A stretch of DNA of 5,323 nt. It comes from an uncultured Alphaproteobacteria bacterium (GTDB lineage Bacteria; Pseudomonadota; Alphaproteobacteria; Caulobacterales; Aquidulcibacteraceae). Where the stretch lies: positions 1 to 5,323 of the forward strand of contig CALBSY010000433.1 in NCBI GenBank assembly GCA_937967725.1, given 5' to 3'. The notes beneath the pieces were generated by a model. It ran no database searches and was not told the origin of the DNA. It saw only the letters and a list, made by a program, of their open reading frames with translations. Positions 1 through 5,261 of this stretch are shown here, one piece after another. Position numbers and translations under genes: made by a program. How positions within the stretch are numbered: the stretch's first letter is position 1; each line of letters starts with the position of its first letter.

Positions 1-116
1 AGTTCTGACGCTGCGGCGGTAGGGTTGAGGAACGGTTAAGCGCGTTTGTCGCTGCTGCGGTTCAGCTGGTCGCGAGCAAGATTGACCGTTTGGAGCTGGG
101 CGCATTGGGTGGCGGC

Positions 117-974
117 ATGAGACGACTTCTCGTTGCTCTTATGGTCGCGGGGTGTGCGAGCGCACAGCCCGCGACCATGACGCCGCCAGCAGTGTCGGCG
201 GCGCCGGTGATCGCCGCTGAACGCGCCTTTGCGGCGCGCGCGGGCGTGATTGGTTGGATTCCGGCCTTTCGTGAGTTCACAGCGCCCGATGGCGTTATGT
301 TGCAACCCGGTCCGGTGAACGAACCCAAGGCGCGCGCGCGGGCCGGGGATGATGGCGGTCGCTCGCTGCAATGGTGGCCGGGCTGGGCTGGCGTATCGCG
401 CGGCGGCGATTTCGGCTTCACCACCGGACCATTCGTGTTCGGTGAAAGTGATCAAGTGCGCGGCCACTATTTCACGGTTTGGCGCCGGCAACCGGATGGA
501 GCCTGGAAGTGGATTTTTGACGCCGGGGTTGGCGTTGCTGACGCCGATCCAATCGCGCGTGACGCGGACGTGCCCACGCTGCCGATTGCTACCGGGGGTG
601 CGGCGTCAGCAGCGGAGGCTGTCGCAGAGGTGCGCGAGCTTGAACGGCGGATCGCTCTGTCGCGGCCGCCGCCAAACGAGACCTTTGCGCGCTACTTGGC
701 GGACGATGCACGGGTGAACCGCCGCGGCCGGCCAAGCGGCGCCGGGGCAGGCGCCCGGGCGCTGGCGGCGGCGACGCCGCTGAACCAGGCGGAGACGTTG
801 ACCGCAGAGGCGGCGTCCGCCGGGGATCTGGTGTTCACGCTTGGCCGGGCGCGCTGGCATGACGGCGCGGCCGAACGGGAGGGCCATTATGCGCGCATTT
901 GGCAATGGCGATCCGAGGGTTGGCGGATCGTGTTCGACGAACTCGTTCCCACGCCGCCGGCGCAGGCGAATTGA
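117..974 (+). CDS. Putative lipoprotein with two tandem NTF2-like (SnoaL/DUF4440-type) domains
   Basis: Predicted lipoprotein of 285 residues with no known specific function. From the ATG at 117 the N-terminus is MRRLLVALMVAGC: two arginines, a short hydrophobic stretch and a lipobox V10-A11-G12-C13. Residue +2 is Ala, so by the Lol rule the mature protein should go to the outer membrane. Two similar halves follow, at about residues 33-137 and 170-277. Each ends with the same pattern: D-x-x-F-T-x-G, then G-H-Y-x-x-[VI]-W, then W-[KR]-[IW]-I-[FV]-[DF] leading to F-D. This resembles small NTF2-like/DUF4440 domains common in alphaproteobacterial secreted proteins. No catalytic residues are evident. 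The start is uncertain: an in-frame TTG at 105 has GGAG at 92-95 with a 9-base spacer and would give a more usual 16-residue signal. The ATG has only a weak ribosome site. Coding is clear; fold family is moderately sure; function unknown. Confidence 0.8.
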   Translation: MRRLLVALMVAGCASAQPATMTPPAVSAAPVIAAERAFAARAGVIGWIPAFREFTAPDGVMLQPGPVNEPKARARAGDDGGRSLQWWPGWAGVSRGGDFGFTTGPFVFGESDQVRGHYFTVWRRQPDGAWKWIFDAGVGVADADPIARDADVPTLPIATGGAASAAEAVAEVRELERRIALSRPPPNETFARYLADDARVNRRGRPSGAGAGARALAAATPLNQAETLTAEAASAGDLVFTLGRARWHDGAAEREGHYARIWQWRSEGWRIVFDELVPTPPAQAN

Positions 975-984
975 CCGCGGCGCG

Positions 985-1013
985 TTGACTTAAGGGGATC
1001 ATTCCGCCAAAAG
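985..1013 (+). promoter_or_regulatory. Candidate rpsD promoter
   Basis: TTGACTT at 985-991 is followed after 14 bases by GCCAAAAG at 1006-1013. This resembles the Caulobacter housekeeping sigma-factor consensus (TTGaCgS, 10-14 bases, GCTANAWC), with mismatches in both boxes. It would start transcription near 1020 and give rpsD a leader of about 115 bases. It is the only reasonable promoter match between the lipoprotein stop and rpsD, but it is a pattern match only. Confidence 0.35.
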
Positions 1014-1035
1014 CCCCGCTTTCCGCGGCCATGCG

Positions 1036-1099
1036 CCGTCGGATCATGCTGGGCGACGGGCGAACCGCCAGGGCAGTCGCGGCCTCATTGGGAGGCCGC
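1036..1099 (+). promoter_or_regulatory. Hairpin-rich 5' leader of rpsD
   Basis: The non-coding leader contains two inverted repeats. CCGTCG (1036-1041) pairs with CGACGG (1054-1059) around a 12-base loop. GCGGCCTC (1079-1086) pairs perfectly with GAGGCCGC (1092-1099) around a 5-base loop. Neither is followed by a T-tract, so they are not intrinsic terminators. S4 autoregulates its own mRNA in Escherichia coli and Bacillus by binding structured leaders. A similar role here is inference; no match to a known S4 leader fold was recognised. Confidence 0.35.
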
Positions 1100-1135
1100 C
1101 GGTCCCCGTCAACGGAAGAAGGGGCGCACTCGCCC

Positions 1136-1753
1136 ATGACGAAGCGTATCCAAGCCAAATACAAGTCCGACCGCCGGTTCGGCCAGAATCTCTGGGGCCG
1201 TCCGAAGTCGCCGGTGAACAAGCGCCAGTATGGCCCCGGCCAGCACGGCCAGCGCCGCAAGGGCAAGACCTCTGACTTCGGTCTGCAGCTCATCGCCAAG
1301 CAAAAGCTGCGTCTCTATTACGGCAACATCACCGAGAAGCAGTTCCGTAAGACCTATGCGGAAGCTGCGCGGCGCAAGGGCAATACGGCGGAGAACCTGA
1401 TCGGCCTGCTCGAGAGCCGGCTGGATGCGGTGGTGTACCGTTGCAAGTTCGCCCCCACTGTGTTCGCTGCGCGGCAGTTCGTGAACCACGGGCACGTGAA
1501 GGTGAATGGCCGCCGCGTGACGATCCCATCTTATCTGGTGAAAGTCGGCGATGTGATCGAAGTGCGCGAGAAGGCAAAGTCGATGGCGATCGTCCTCGAA
1601 GCGCTGCAAAGCCAGGAGCGCGACACGCCGGAATATATCGAGGTCGACCCCAAGGCGATGACGGCGCGTTATCAACGCGTGCCGCAGCTCTCGGACGTGC
1701 CGTATCCGGTGCAAATGGAACCGAACCTCGTGGTTGAGTACTACGCGAGCTGA
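1136..1753 (+). CDS. rpsD: 30S ribosomal protein S4
   Basis: Primary-binding protein of the small ribosomal subunit; it binds the 5' domain of 16S rRNA, nucleates 30S assembly and contributes to decoding accuracy. The 205 residues match the usual S4 length. The N-terminus MTKRIQAKYKSDRRFGQNLWG and the GRPKSPVNKRQYGPGQHG stretch (21-38) are typical of alphaproteobacterial S4. The S4 RNA-binding domain spans about 94-156 (SRLDAVVYR, FVNHGHVKVNGRRV, VGDVIEV), and the C-terminus ends in the usual NLVVEYYAS. The N-terminal region has no cysteines, so this is the zinc-free form; the only Cys is C103. The frame is open back to 1031, but those 35 codons do not resemble S4. The ATG at 1136 fits the family start and has purine-rich GGAAGAAGGGG at 1114-1124, ending 11 bases upstream, slightly far for a Shine-Dalgarno. 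An intrinsic terminator follows the stop, so the gene is probably monocistronic. Confidence 0.98.
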   Translation: MTKRIQAKYKSDRRFGQNLWGRPKSPVNKRQYGPGQHGQRRKGKTSDFGLQLIAKQKLRLYYGNITEKQFRKTYAEAARRKGNTAENLIGLLESRLDAVVYRCKFAPTVFAARQFVNHGHVKVNGRRVTIPSYLVKVGDVIEVREKAKSMAIVLEALQSQERDTPEYIEVDPKAMTARYQRVPQLSDVPYPVQMEPNLVVEYYAS

Positions 1754-1779
1754 GGTCCGCTTCCATCGCAAAAGATCGA

Positions 1780-1806
1780 GGCCCTCCCCTTACGGAGGGC
1801 CTTTTT
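1780..1806 (+). terminator. Rho-independent terminator of rpsD
   Basis: GGCCCTCC (1780-1787) pairs perfectly with GGAGGGCC (1794-1801) around a 6-base loop, and TTTTT follows at 1802-1806. A1779 can also pair with T1802, giving nine base pairs. It lies 27 bases after the rpsD stop. The 3' arm holds GGAGGG, which sits at ribosome-site distance from an in-frame TTG start of the next gene. Confidence 0.92.
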
Positions 1807-1810
1807 CTTG

Positions 1811-1816
1811 TATGCT
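1811..1816 (+). promoter_or_regulatory. Candidate -10 element for leaderless ppk2 mRNA
   Basis: TATGCT matches four of six bases of the -10 consensus and ends six bases before the ATG at 1823. Transcription from it would begin at or next to the ATG, giving a leaderless message. The -35 position 17 bases upstream falls in the rpsD terminator loop (CCTTAC) and is a poor match. No Shine-Dalgarno sequence lies at a proper distance from this ATG, which fits a leaderless start. Confidence 0.28.
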
Positions 1817-1822
1817 GGCCTG

Positions 1823-2647
1823 ATGGCTATCGATGTAAAGGCAATCGACGACGCAATTCGCGTCGAAGCGGGCGAGGCGTCCAAGCTCAGCAAGCGCGAG
1901 CGCGACGCCGACAACTTGCTGCCCGATCGCGATGAGGCTGAGGCCTATTTGGCGGAATGCGCCAAGGCGATCGATAAGCTGCAGGATCGGCTCTACGCGG
2001 AGGGCCAGCGCGCGTTGCTCGTCGTGCTGCAAGGCATCGACACCGCCGGCAAGGACGGCACAGTGCGCGGCGTATTCAACCAGTGCGGACCGCTTGGCGT
2101 TCGTGTGACGGCATTCGGACGGCCGACGGATATTGAGTTGGCGCACGATTATTTGTGGCGCGTCCATGCTGCCGCGCCGCGCAAGGGGCATATCGGCGTA
2201 TTCAACCGGTCGCACTACGAGGACGTGCTTGTGGTGAAGGTGCGCAACCTCGCCCCGGCGAAAATGATCGAGCAGCGCTACGACCAGATCAATGCGTTCG
2301 AGAAGCACCTAGTAGAGAACGGCGCGACCATCCTGAAGTTCATGCTCAACATATCCAAGGACGAACAGCGCGAGCGCTTGCAGGCGCGATTGGACAACGA
2401 GGCCAAGCACTGGAAGTTCAATCCGAGCGACTTAGAGGATCGCAAGTTGTGGGACAATTTTCAGGGCGCTTATGAGACGATGCTGGATCGATGCTCGACC
2501 GAGCATGCGCCGTGGCGCGTCGTGCCGTCGGACCGGAAGTGGCAGCGTAATACGATCATTGCTGCCGTCGTGCGCGAGACGCTTGAACGGATGGATCCAA
2601 AGTATCCGCGCGTCGACTGGGACCCAAAGGATTTCAAAATCACTTAG
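1823..2647 (+). CDS. ppk2: Polyphosphate kinase 2 family protein (polyphosphate:nucleotide phosphotransferase)
   Basis: Cytoplasmic enzyme of 274 residues that transfers phosphate between inorganic polyphosphate and nucleotides, in this family usually phosphorylating nucleoside mono- or diphosphates. The P-loop GIDTAGKDGT is at residues 71-80 (likely catalytic D73, and K77). A Walker B-like segment GVFNRSHYEDV is at 125-135. The lid region with RLDNEAKHWKFNPSDLEDR covers 189-207, and STEHAPWRVVPSDRKWQRN is at 225-243. The single PPK2 domain and the wording of these motifs resemble class III enzymes such as those of Meiothermus and Deinococcus, which can act on both AMP and ADP; the class is inferred, not proven. 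The start is uncertain. ATG 1823 gives MAIDVKAIDDAIRVE, which fits homologues as I recall them, but it has no ribosome site. An in-frame TTG at 1808 has GGAGG at 1794-1798. The 3' end overlaps the convergent DUF502 gene by eight bases. Confidence 0.93.
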   Translation: MAIDVKAIDDAIRVEAGEASKLSKRERDADNLLPDRDEAEAYLAECAKAIDKLQDRLYAEGQRALLVVLQGIDTAGKDGTVRGVFNQCGPLGVRVTAFGRPTDIELAHDYLWRVHAAAPRKGHIGVFNRSHYEDVLVVKVRNLAPAKMIEQRYDQINAFEKHLVENGATILKFMLNISKDEQRERLQARLDNEAKHWKFNPSDLEDRKLWDNFQGAYETMLDRCSTEHAPWRVVPSDRKWQRNTIIAAVVRETLERMDPKYPRVDWDPKDFKIT

Positions 2648-3272
2648 GCGGCAGTTCGACGTCCTCGCGGATGATGCCAAGAGAAATGACGCGCTTCAGC
2701 GCTTCATCTGGGCCGATGGATAACGGCTTGAAGGCAGTTCGCGGCAGGTAGAGCAAGAAGCCGGACGTAGGGATCGGGGCCTGCGGGACGTACACCGCAA
2801 CGAGTTCTGCTCCGATGTCAGCTGCGACCTCCGCCGTGTTCTCGTTGGTGACGAAACCGATCGCGTAGCAACCGGGCAGCGGAAACTCCACGAGCACCGC
2901 CTGCTTGAACGAGGTGCGCTCCGGCGCAGCCACCTGTTTGAACACCTGCTTGGCGCCGCCATAGATCGTGCGCACCAACGGCAAGTTAGCGATGCCGCGA
3001 TCGGCGGCGCCAACGATCCAGCGGCCCACGAGATTACCGGCTAGCGCGCCGACCAGAGTGAGCGCGGCGATGGTGAGCAGCACGCCGCCGCCTGGAAAGC
3101 GCGTGAGCAGTTCGAGGTTGGCCGGCACAAGCGGCTCGACGCGCGTGTCGATGAAACGAACCACGAACCAGATCAGCCAGGCGGTCACGACGAAGGGCAG
3201 AACAAGCGCGATGCCGGAAAGGAACGAGTTGCGCAGCCAGGCGAGCAAATTGAAGCGGCGGTTGGGATCCAT
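2640..3272 (-). CDS. DUF502 family inner-membrane protein
   Basis: Membrane protein of 210 residues in the DUF502 family, whose biochemical role is not established; plant relatives are known as LIKE COV proteins. Two transmembrane segments are visible at about residues 17-40 (LSGIALVLPFVVTAWLIWFVV) and 62-88 (GGVLLTIAALTLVGALAGNLV). A soluble C-terminal half follows with the family hallmarks NLPLVRTIYGGAKQV (96-110) and PTSGFLLYLPR (168-178). Length and domain order are normal for the family. The start ATG at 3272-3270 gives the expected short polar N-terminus before the first membrane segment. No Shine-Dalgarno precedes it; a -10-like element ends seven bases upstream, suggesting a leaderless mRNA. 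The gene is divergent from the HtrA-like protease across a 79-base spacer and overlaps ppk2 at the stops. Family assignment is firm; the function is unknown. Confidence 0.92.
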   Translation of the reverse strand: MDPNRRFNLLAWLRNSFLSGIALVLPFVVTAWLIWFVVRFIDTRVEPLVPANLELLTRFPGGGVLLTIAALTLVGALAGNLVGRWIVGAADRGIANLPLVRTIYGGAKQVFKQVAAPERTSFKQAVLVEFPLPGCYAIGFVTNENTAEVAADIGAELVAVYVPQAPIPTSGFLLYLPRTAFKPLSIGPDEALKRVISLGIIREDVELPPK

Positions 3273-3279
3273 GCGTCGG

Positions 3280-3287
3280 GATGTAGG
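3280..3287 (-). promoter_or_regulatory. Candidate -10 element for the DUF502 gene
   Basis: On the minus strand CCTACATC matches seven of the eight positions of the Caulobacter-type -10 consensus GCTANAWC. It ends seven bases before the ATG at 3272, so transcription would start at the ATG itself. The -35 region is weak (TTCCGC, 17 bases before TACATC). The site lies in the 79-base spacer shared with the divergent protease gene, which itself shows no convincing promoter or ribosome site. Confidence 0.35.
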
Positions 3288-3351
3288 CCAACGCGGCGGG
3301 CGGCGGAAGCGGCTCTAGCGCAGCTGACTGCGAGTGCTTACCTTTGCCGCC

Positions 3352-4338
3352 ATGTTCGGCCGCAAGAGTTCGTTTATCTCAGCGCCGCGCCGCCGCGGCC
3401 CCCGGGATGGCTTTTCCGAAACCGTCATTCGCGTGGTCGACACGATCGGTCCCGCGGTCATTGGGGTCCGGCGCAGCAGCGGCGCGCGCGATCTCTACGA
3501 TGGCGCCGGATCCGGTGTAATCATATCGCCCGACGGCTACGCGCTCACCAACAATCACGTCGTTCGCGGTGCGGGACGGGTTGAAGGCGTGCTGCACGAT
3601 GGCAGCGTGGTCACGGCGGACATCGTCGGGACAGATCCCGACACCGACCTGGCGCTGTTGCGACTAACCGGGAAGGGACATCGCGCGGCTGAACTGAGCG
3701 ATTCCGACGCGCTTCGCGTTGGCGAGCTCTCGATCGCGATGGGTAATCCGCTTGGTCTGCAGGCGACCGTCACCGTCGGCGTCATCTCAGCGCTACGCCG
3801 TACGCTGCGCGGCGAAAGCGGCCGGTTGATCGAGGACGTGATTCAGACCGACGCCGCGCTCAATCCCGGTAATTCCGGCGGAGCGCTGGTAGACGCACAT
3901 GGCGGCGTAGTCGGCATCAACACCGCCATTATCGGGGGCGCGCAAGGAATTTGCTTCGCGGTTCCGATCAACACCGCGAAGCTCGTGATCCCCGACCTGA
4001 TGCGCGATGGGAGGGTTGCGCGCGGCTGGTTCGGCATCGCCGGCCAGACGCAGGAGTTTTCGCGCGCACTCGTGCGGCGGCTGGGCCTCGATGCCGAAAG
4101 CGGCGTGCTTGTCGTGGCGATGTCCAATGGCGGCCCCGCGGACTTGGCCGGGCTGCGCGTGGGAGATGTGGTTCTAAAGCTGGATGGCGCGCCGACGCCG
4201 TCGGTCGACGCCGTGCATAAACTGCTTACGCGCGACCGGATCGGGCGGAAGGTTGCGCTCGACGTGCTGCGCGACGGCGTCCTGATCAAGCTAAGCCTCA
4301 GTGTGACCGAGCGTCCGGACGAGCGGCGCAGCGCCTAG
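3352..4338 (+). CDS. Trypsin-like serine protease with PDZ domain (HtrA/DegP family, S1C), no signal peptide
   Basis: Serine endopeptidase of the HtrA/DegP type, 328 residues, with one protease domain and one PDZ domain. The catalytic triad is intact: H69 in TNNHVV, D99 in DPDTDLALL and S175 in NPGNSGGAL. The protease domain runs from about 22 to 215, with GSGVIISPDGYALTNNHV and AMGNPLG also typical. The PDZ domain covers about 225-320 (GWFGIAG, ESGVLVVAMSNGGPADLAGLRVGDVVLKLDG). HtrA proteins normally act in the periplasm, but this N-terminus (MFGRKSSFISAPRRRGPRDG) is arginine-rich with no hydrophobic stretch. An in-frame TGA at 3325-3327 rules out a longer N-terminus; only a GTG at 3334 could add six residues. 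The protein is therefore probably cytoplasmic. No clear ribosome site precedes the ATG. The stop overlaps the convergent grxD stop. The family call is firm; the location is inferred. Confidence 0.94.
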   Translation: MFGRKSSFISAPRRRGPRDGFSETVIRVVDTIGPAVIGVRRSSGARDLYDGAGSGVIISPDGYALTNNHVVRGAGRVEGVLHDGSVVTADIVGTDPDTDLALLRLTGKGHRAAELSDSDALRVGELSIAMGNPLGLQATVTVGVISALRRTLRGESGRLIEDVIQTDAALNPGNSGGALVDAHGGVVGINTAIIGGAQGICFAVPINTAKLVIPDLMRDGRVARGWFGIAGQTQEFSRALVRRLGLDAESGVLVVAMSNGGPADLAGLRVGDVVLKLDGAPTPSVDAVHKLLTRDRIGRKVALDVLRDGVLIKLSLSVTERPDERRSA

Positions 4339-4664
4339 GCCGCGAGCGTAACGCCGTTTTCTTCGAAAAGCGTCTTGAGTTCGCCCGTCTGGAACATCTC
4401 ACGGACAATGTCGCAGCCGCCGACGAACTCGCCTTTGACATACAGCTGGGGGATGGTCGGCCAGTTTGCGAATTCCTTCACGCCATTGCGGATGTCGTCG
4501 TCGGCCAGCACGTTCACGTCTTGGAACTCGACTCCCATGTGATCCAGGATGCGCACGACTTGGTTGGAAAAGCCGCACATGGGCTGTTCCGCCGTACCCT
4601 TCATAAAGAGGACAACGGGATTCTCCGTGACGAGGCGGCGGATGGTCTCTTGCGCGTCGGTCAT
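4335..4664 (-). CDS. grxD: Monothiol glutaredoxin, Grx4/GrxD type
   Basis: Cytoplasmic CGFS-type glutaredoxin of 109 residues, the family that binds and transfers [2Fe-2S] clusters using glutathione and partners with BolA proteins. The CGFS active site is C30-S33, preceded by MKGT (21-24) with the glutathione-contacting K22. WPTIPQLY (68-75) carries the cis-proline loop, and GGCDI (82-86) is the final glutathione-binding motif. Length is typical of single-domain Grx4 proteins. The frame is open back to 4712, but the ATG at 4664 is chosen because AAGGAGC at 4675-4669 is a good ribosome site and MTDAQETIRRLV is the usual family N-terminus. It lies 51 bases downstream of the bolA-family stop on the same strand, so the two are probably co-transcribed. 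Its stop overlaps the stop of the convergent protease within CTAG. Confidence 0.97.
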   Translation of the reverse strand: MTDAQETIRRLVTENPVVLFMKGTAEQPMCGFSNQVVRILDHMGVEFQDVNVLADDDIRNGVKEFANWPTIPQLYVKGEFVGGCDIVREMFQTGELKTLFEENGVTLAA

Positions 4665-4668
4665 GAAA

Positions 4669-4675
4669 GCTCCTT
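4669..4675 (-). promoter_or_regulatory. Ribosome binding site of grxD
   Basis: AAGGAGC on the minus strand lies four bases upstream of the ATG at 4664 (GGAG core six bases or fewer away). It decides the start in favour of 4664 over the in-frame ATGs further upstream at 4712 and 4709. Confidence 0.75.
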
Positions 4676-4715
4676 GAATCGCGCACTTAAGCGCTGACGC
4701 CAGCGTCATCAAGGC

Positions 4716-4946
4716 TCACTTGGGGCCGGTGTCGAGCGCGAGTGCGTGCAATTCGCCGCCCATCCGGCCCTGCAAGGCAGCGTAAACCATCTGATGCTGG
4801 GCCACGCGGGATTTGCCGGCGAATGCGGCTGAGCGGATCACCGCCCGATAGTGATCGCCGTCGCCGGCGAGGTCGTGGATCTCGATATCGGCGTCGCCAA
4901 AAGCGGCGCGAAGTAATTCTTCCAAGGCGGCCGCAGTCATCGCCAT
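4716..4946 (-). CDS. BolA family protein (BolA2/IbaG-like)
   Basis: Small cytoplasmic BolA-family protein of 76 residues. BolA proteins form [2Fe-2S]-bridged heterodimers with CGFS glutaredoxins and act in iron and iron-sulfur homeostasis. Family features visible: an N-terminal helix (AALEELLRAAFGDADIEIHD), the GDGDHYRAVI strand (28-37), FAGKSRVAQHQMVYAAL (42-58), and the C-terminal GGELHALALDT (63-73). H67 is the conserved cluster-ligand His position of the family, inferred by alignment from memory. The length fits the short BolA2/IbaG branch rather than the roughly 105-residue E. coli BolA. Start at 4946: GAGGAG at 4959-4954 ends seven bases upstream. A second in-frame ATG at 4940 would have a poorer spacing. 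It precedes grxD by 51 bases on the same strand, a common alphaproteobacterial arrangement, and its partner is probably that glutaredoxin. Confidence 0.95.
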   Translation of the reverse strand: MAMTAAALEELLRAAFGDADIEIHDLAGDGDHYRAVIRSAAFAGKSRVAQHQMVYAALQGRMGGELHALALDTGPK

Positions 4947-4953
4947 CTAGGCG

Positions 4954-4959
4954 CTCCTC
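4954..4959 (-). promoter_or_regulatory. Ribosome binding site of the bolA-family gene
   Basis: GAGGAG on the minus strand, with seven bases to the ATG at 4946. This spacing favours that ATG over the one two codons downstream at 4940. Confidence 0.7.
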
Positions 4960-5109
4960 GTCTCTAAGTGATGGTTTCCGGTGGGAAAACCTGGGCAAAC
5001 TGGCTACAAACATGGCCAGCGTGCGGCAATACGCCGGAACGGATGACTATCACGAAAGTTTTGGTTGCGCCGTTCTGAGCGATCGGGCCATTTCCGGCGT
5101 TCAGGGGGG

Positions 5110-5145
5110 CTGGGTGACGCTAAAGTCGCCCACTGCGTGGGAGAC
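5110..5145 (+). repeat. Two mutually exclusive hairpins
   Basis: GGGTGAC (5112-5118) can pair with GTCGCCC (5125-5131) with one T-G wobble and a 6-base loop. Alternatively GTC-G-CCCAC (5125-5133) can pair with GTGGG-A-GAC (5137-5145) around TGC, with one G-A mismatch. The two share the GTCGCCC arm, so only one can form at a time. They lie just upstream of the candidate -35 box. No transcript through them is known, and the pairing was found by eye. Confidence 0.3.
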
Positions 5146-5146
5146 G

Positions 5147-5175
5147 TTGACAACAGCACCTTTTCCGAAAATTTA
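5147..5175 (+). promoter_or_regulatory. Candidate plus-strand promoter
   Basis: A perfect -35 hexamer TTGACA at 5147-5152 is followed by unusually AT-rich sequence for this genome (5161-5175, including TTTTCCGAAAA). With a 17-base spacer the -10 would be AATTTA at 5170-5175, a poor match; CCGAAAAT at 5165-5172 fits the Caulobacter-type -10 only partly. Transcription would start near 5180 and run into the inverted repeat at 5190-5240 and toward the possible start codon at 5298. Confidence 0.35.
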
Positions 5176-5189
5176 GGCGCTGGCACAGG

Positions 5190-5240
5190 ATGCCGTCCGG
5201 ACATGAGAACCGCGAACGAGACCGGCGGCCCGGACGGCGT
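5190..5240 (+). repeat. Strong inverted repeat (long-stem hairpin)
   Basis: ATGCCGTCCGG (5190-5200) can pair with CCGGACGGCGT (5230-5240): eleven base pairs with one T-G wobble, nine of them a perfect GC-rich block, around a 29-base loop. No T-tract follows, so it is not an intrinsic terminator. It begins about 10 bases after the start predicted from the candidate promoter at 5147, so it could fold in the leader of a plus-strand transcript. It could equally be a protein-binding site. Confidence 0.5.
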
Positions 5241-5261
5241 GGTGGGAGGACGCGCTCTTCG

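Noticed and set aside
1..39. Possible C-terminus of an upstream plus-strand gene ending at TAA 37-39
   Set aside because: Only 12 codons are visible in this frame, with no recognisable motif; an open frame this short is expected by chance.
1079..1099. Intrinsic terminator upstream of rpsD
   Set aside because: The stem is perfect but no T-tract follows, and it lies in front of an essential gene.
1031..1135. N-terminal extension of S4 by 35 codons
   Set aside because: The extra residues do not resemble S4, while MTKRIQAKYK at 1136 is the normal family start, and the stretch forms hairpins typical of a leader.
4665..4712. Longer grxD starting at ATG 4712
   Set aside because: A good ribosome site sits just before ATG 4664, the extra 16 residues are not typical of the family, and they contain the small inverted repeat TGACGC-CA-GCGTCA (4695-4708).
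5105..5160. Cobalamin riboswitch, prompted by CCCACTGCGTGGGAGAC
   Set aside because: The conserved B12-box and the surrounding core pairing segments of that class are absent; only a loose resemblance exists.
4742..5176. 144-codon plus-strand open frame
   Set aside because: Its first half lies antisense to the bolA-family gene and is arginine- and serine-rich shadow sequence; only the part from 5012 is considered, as a weak candidate.
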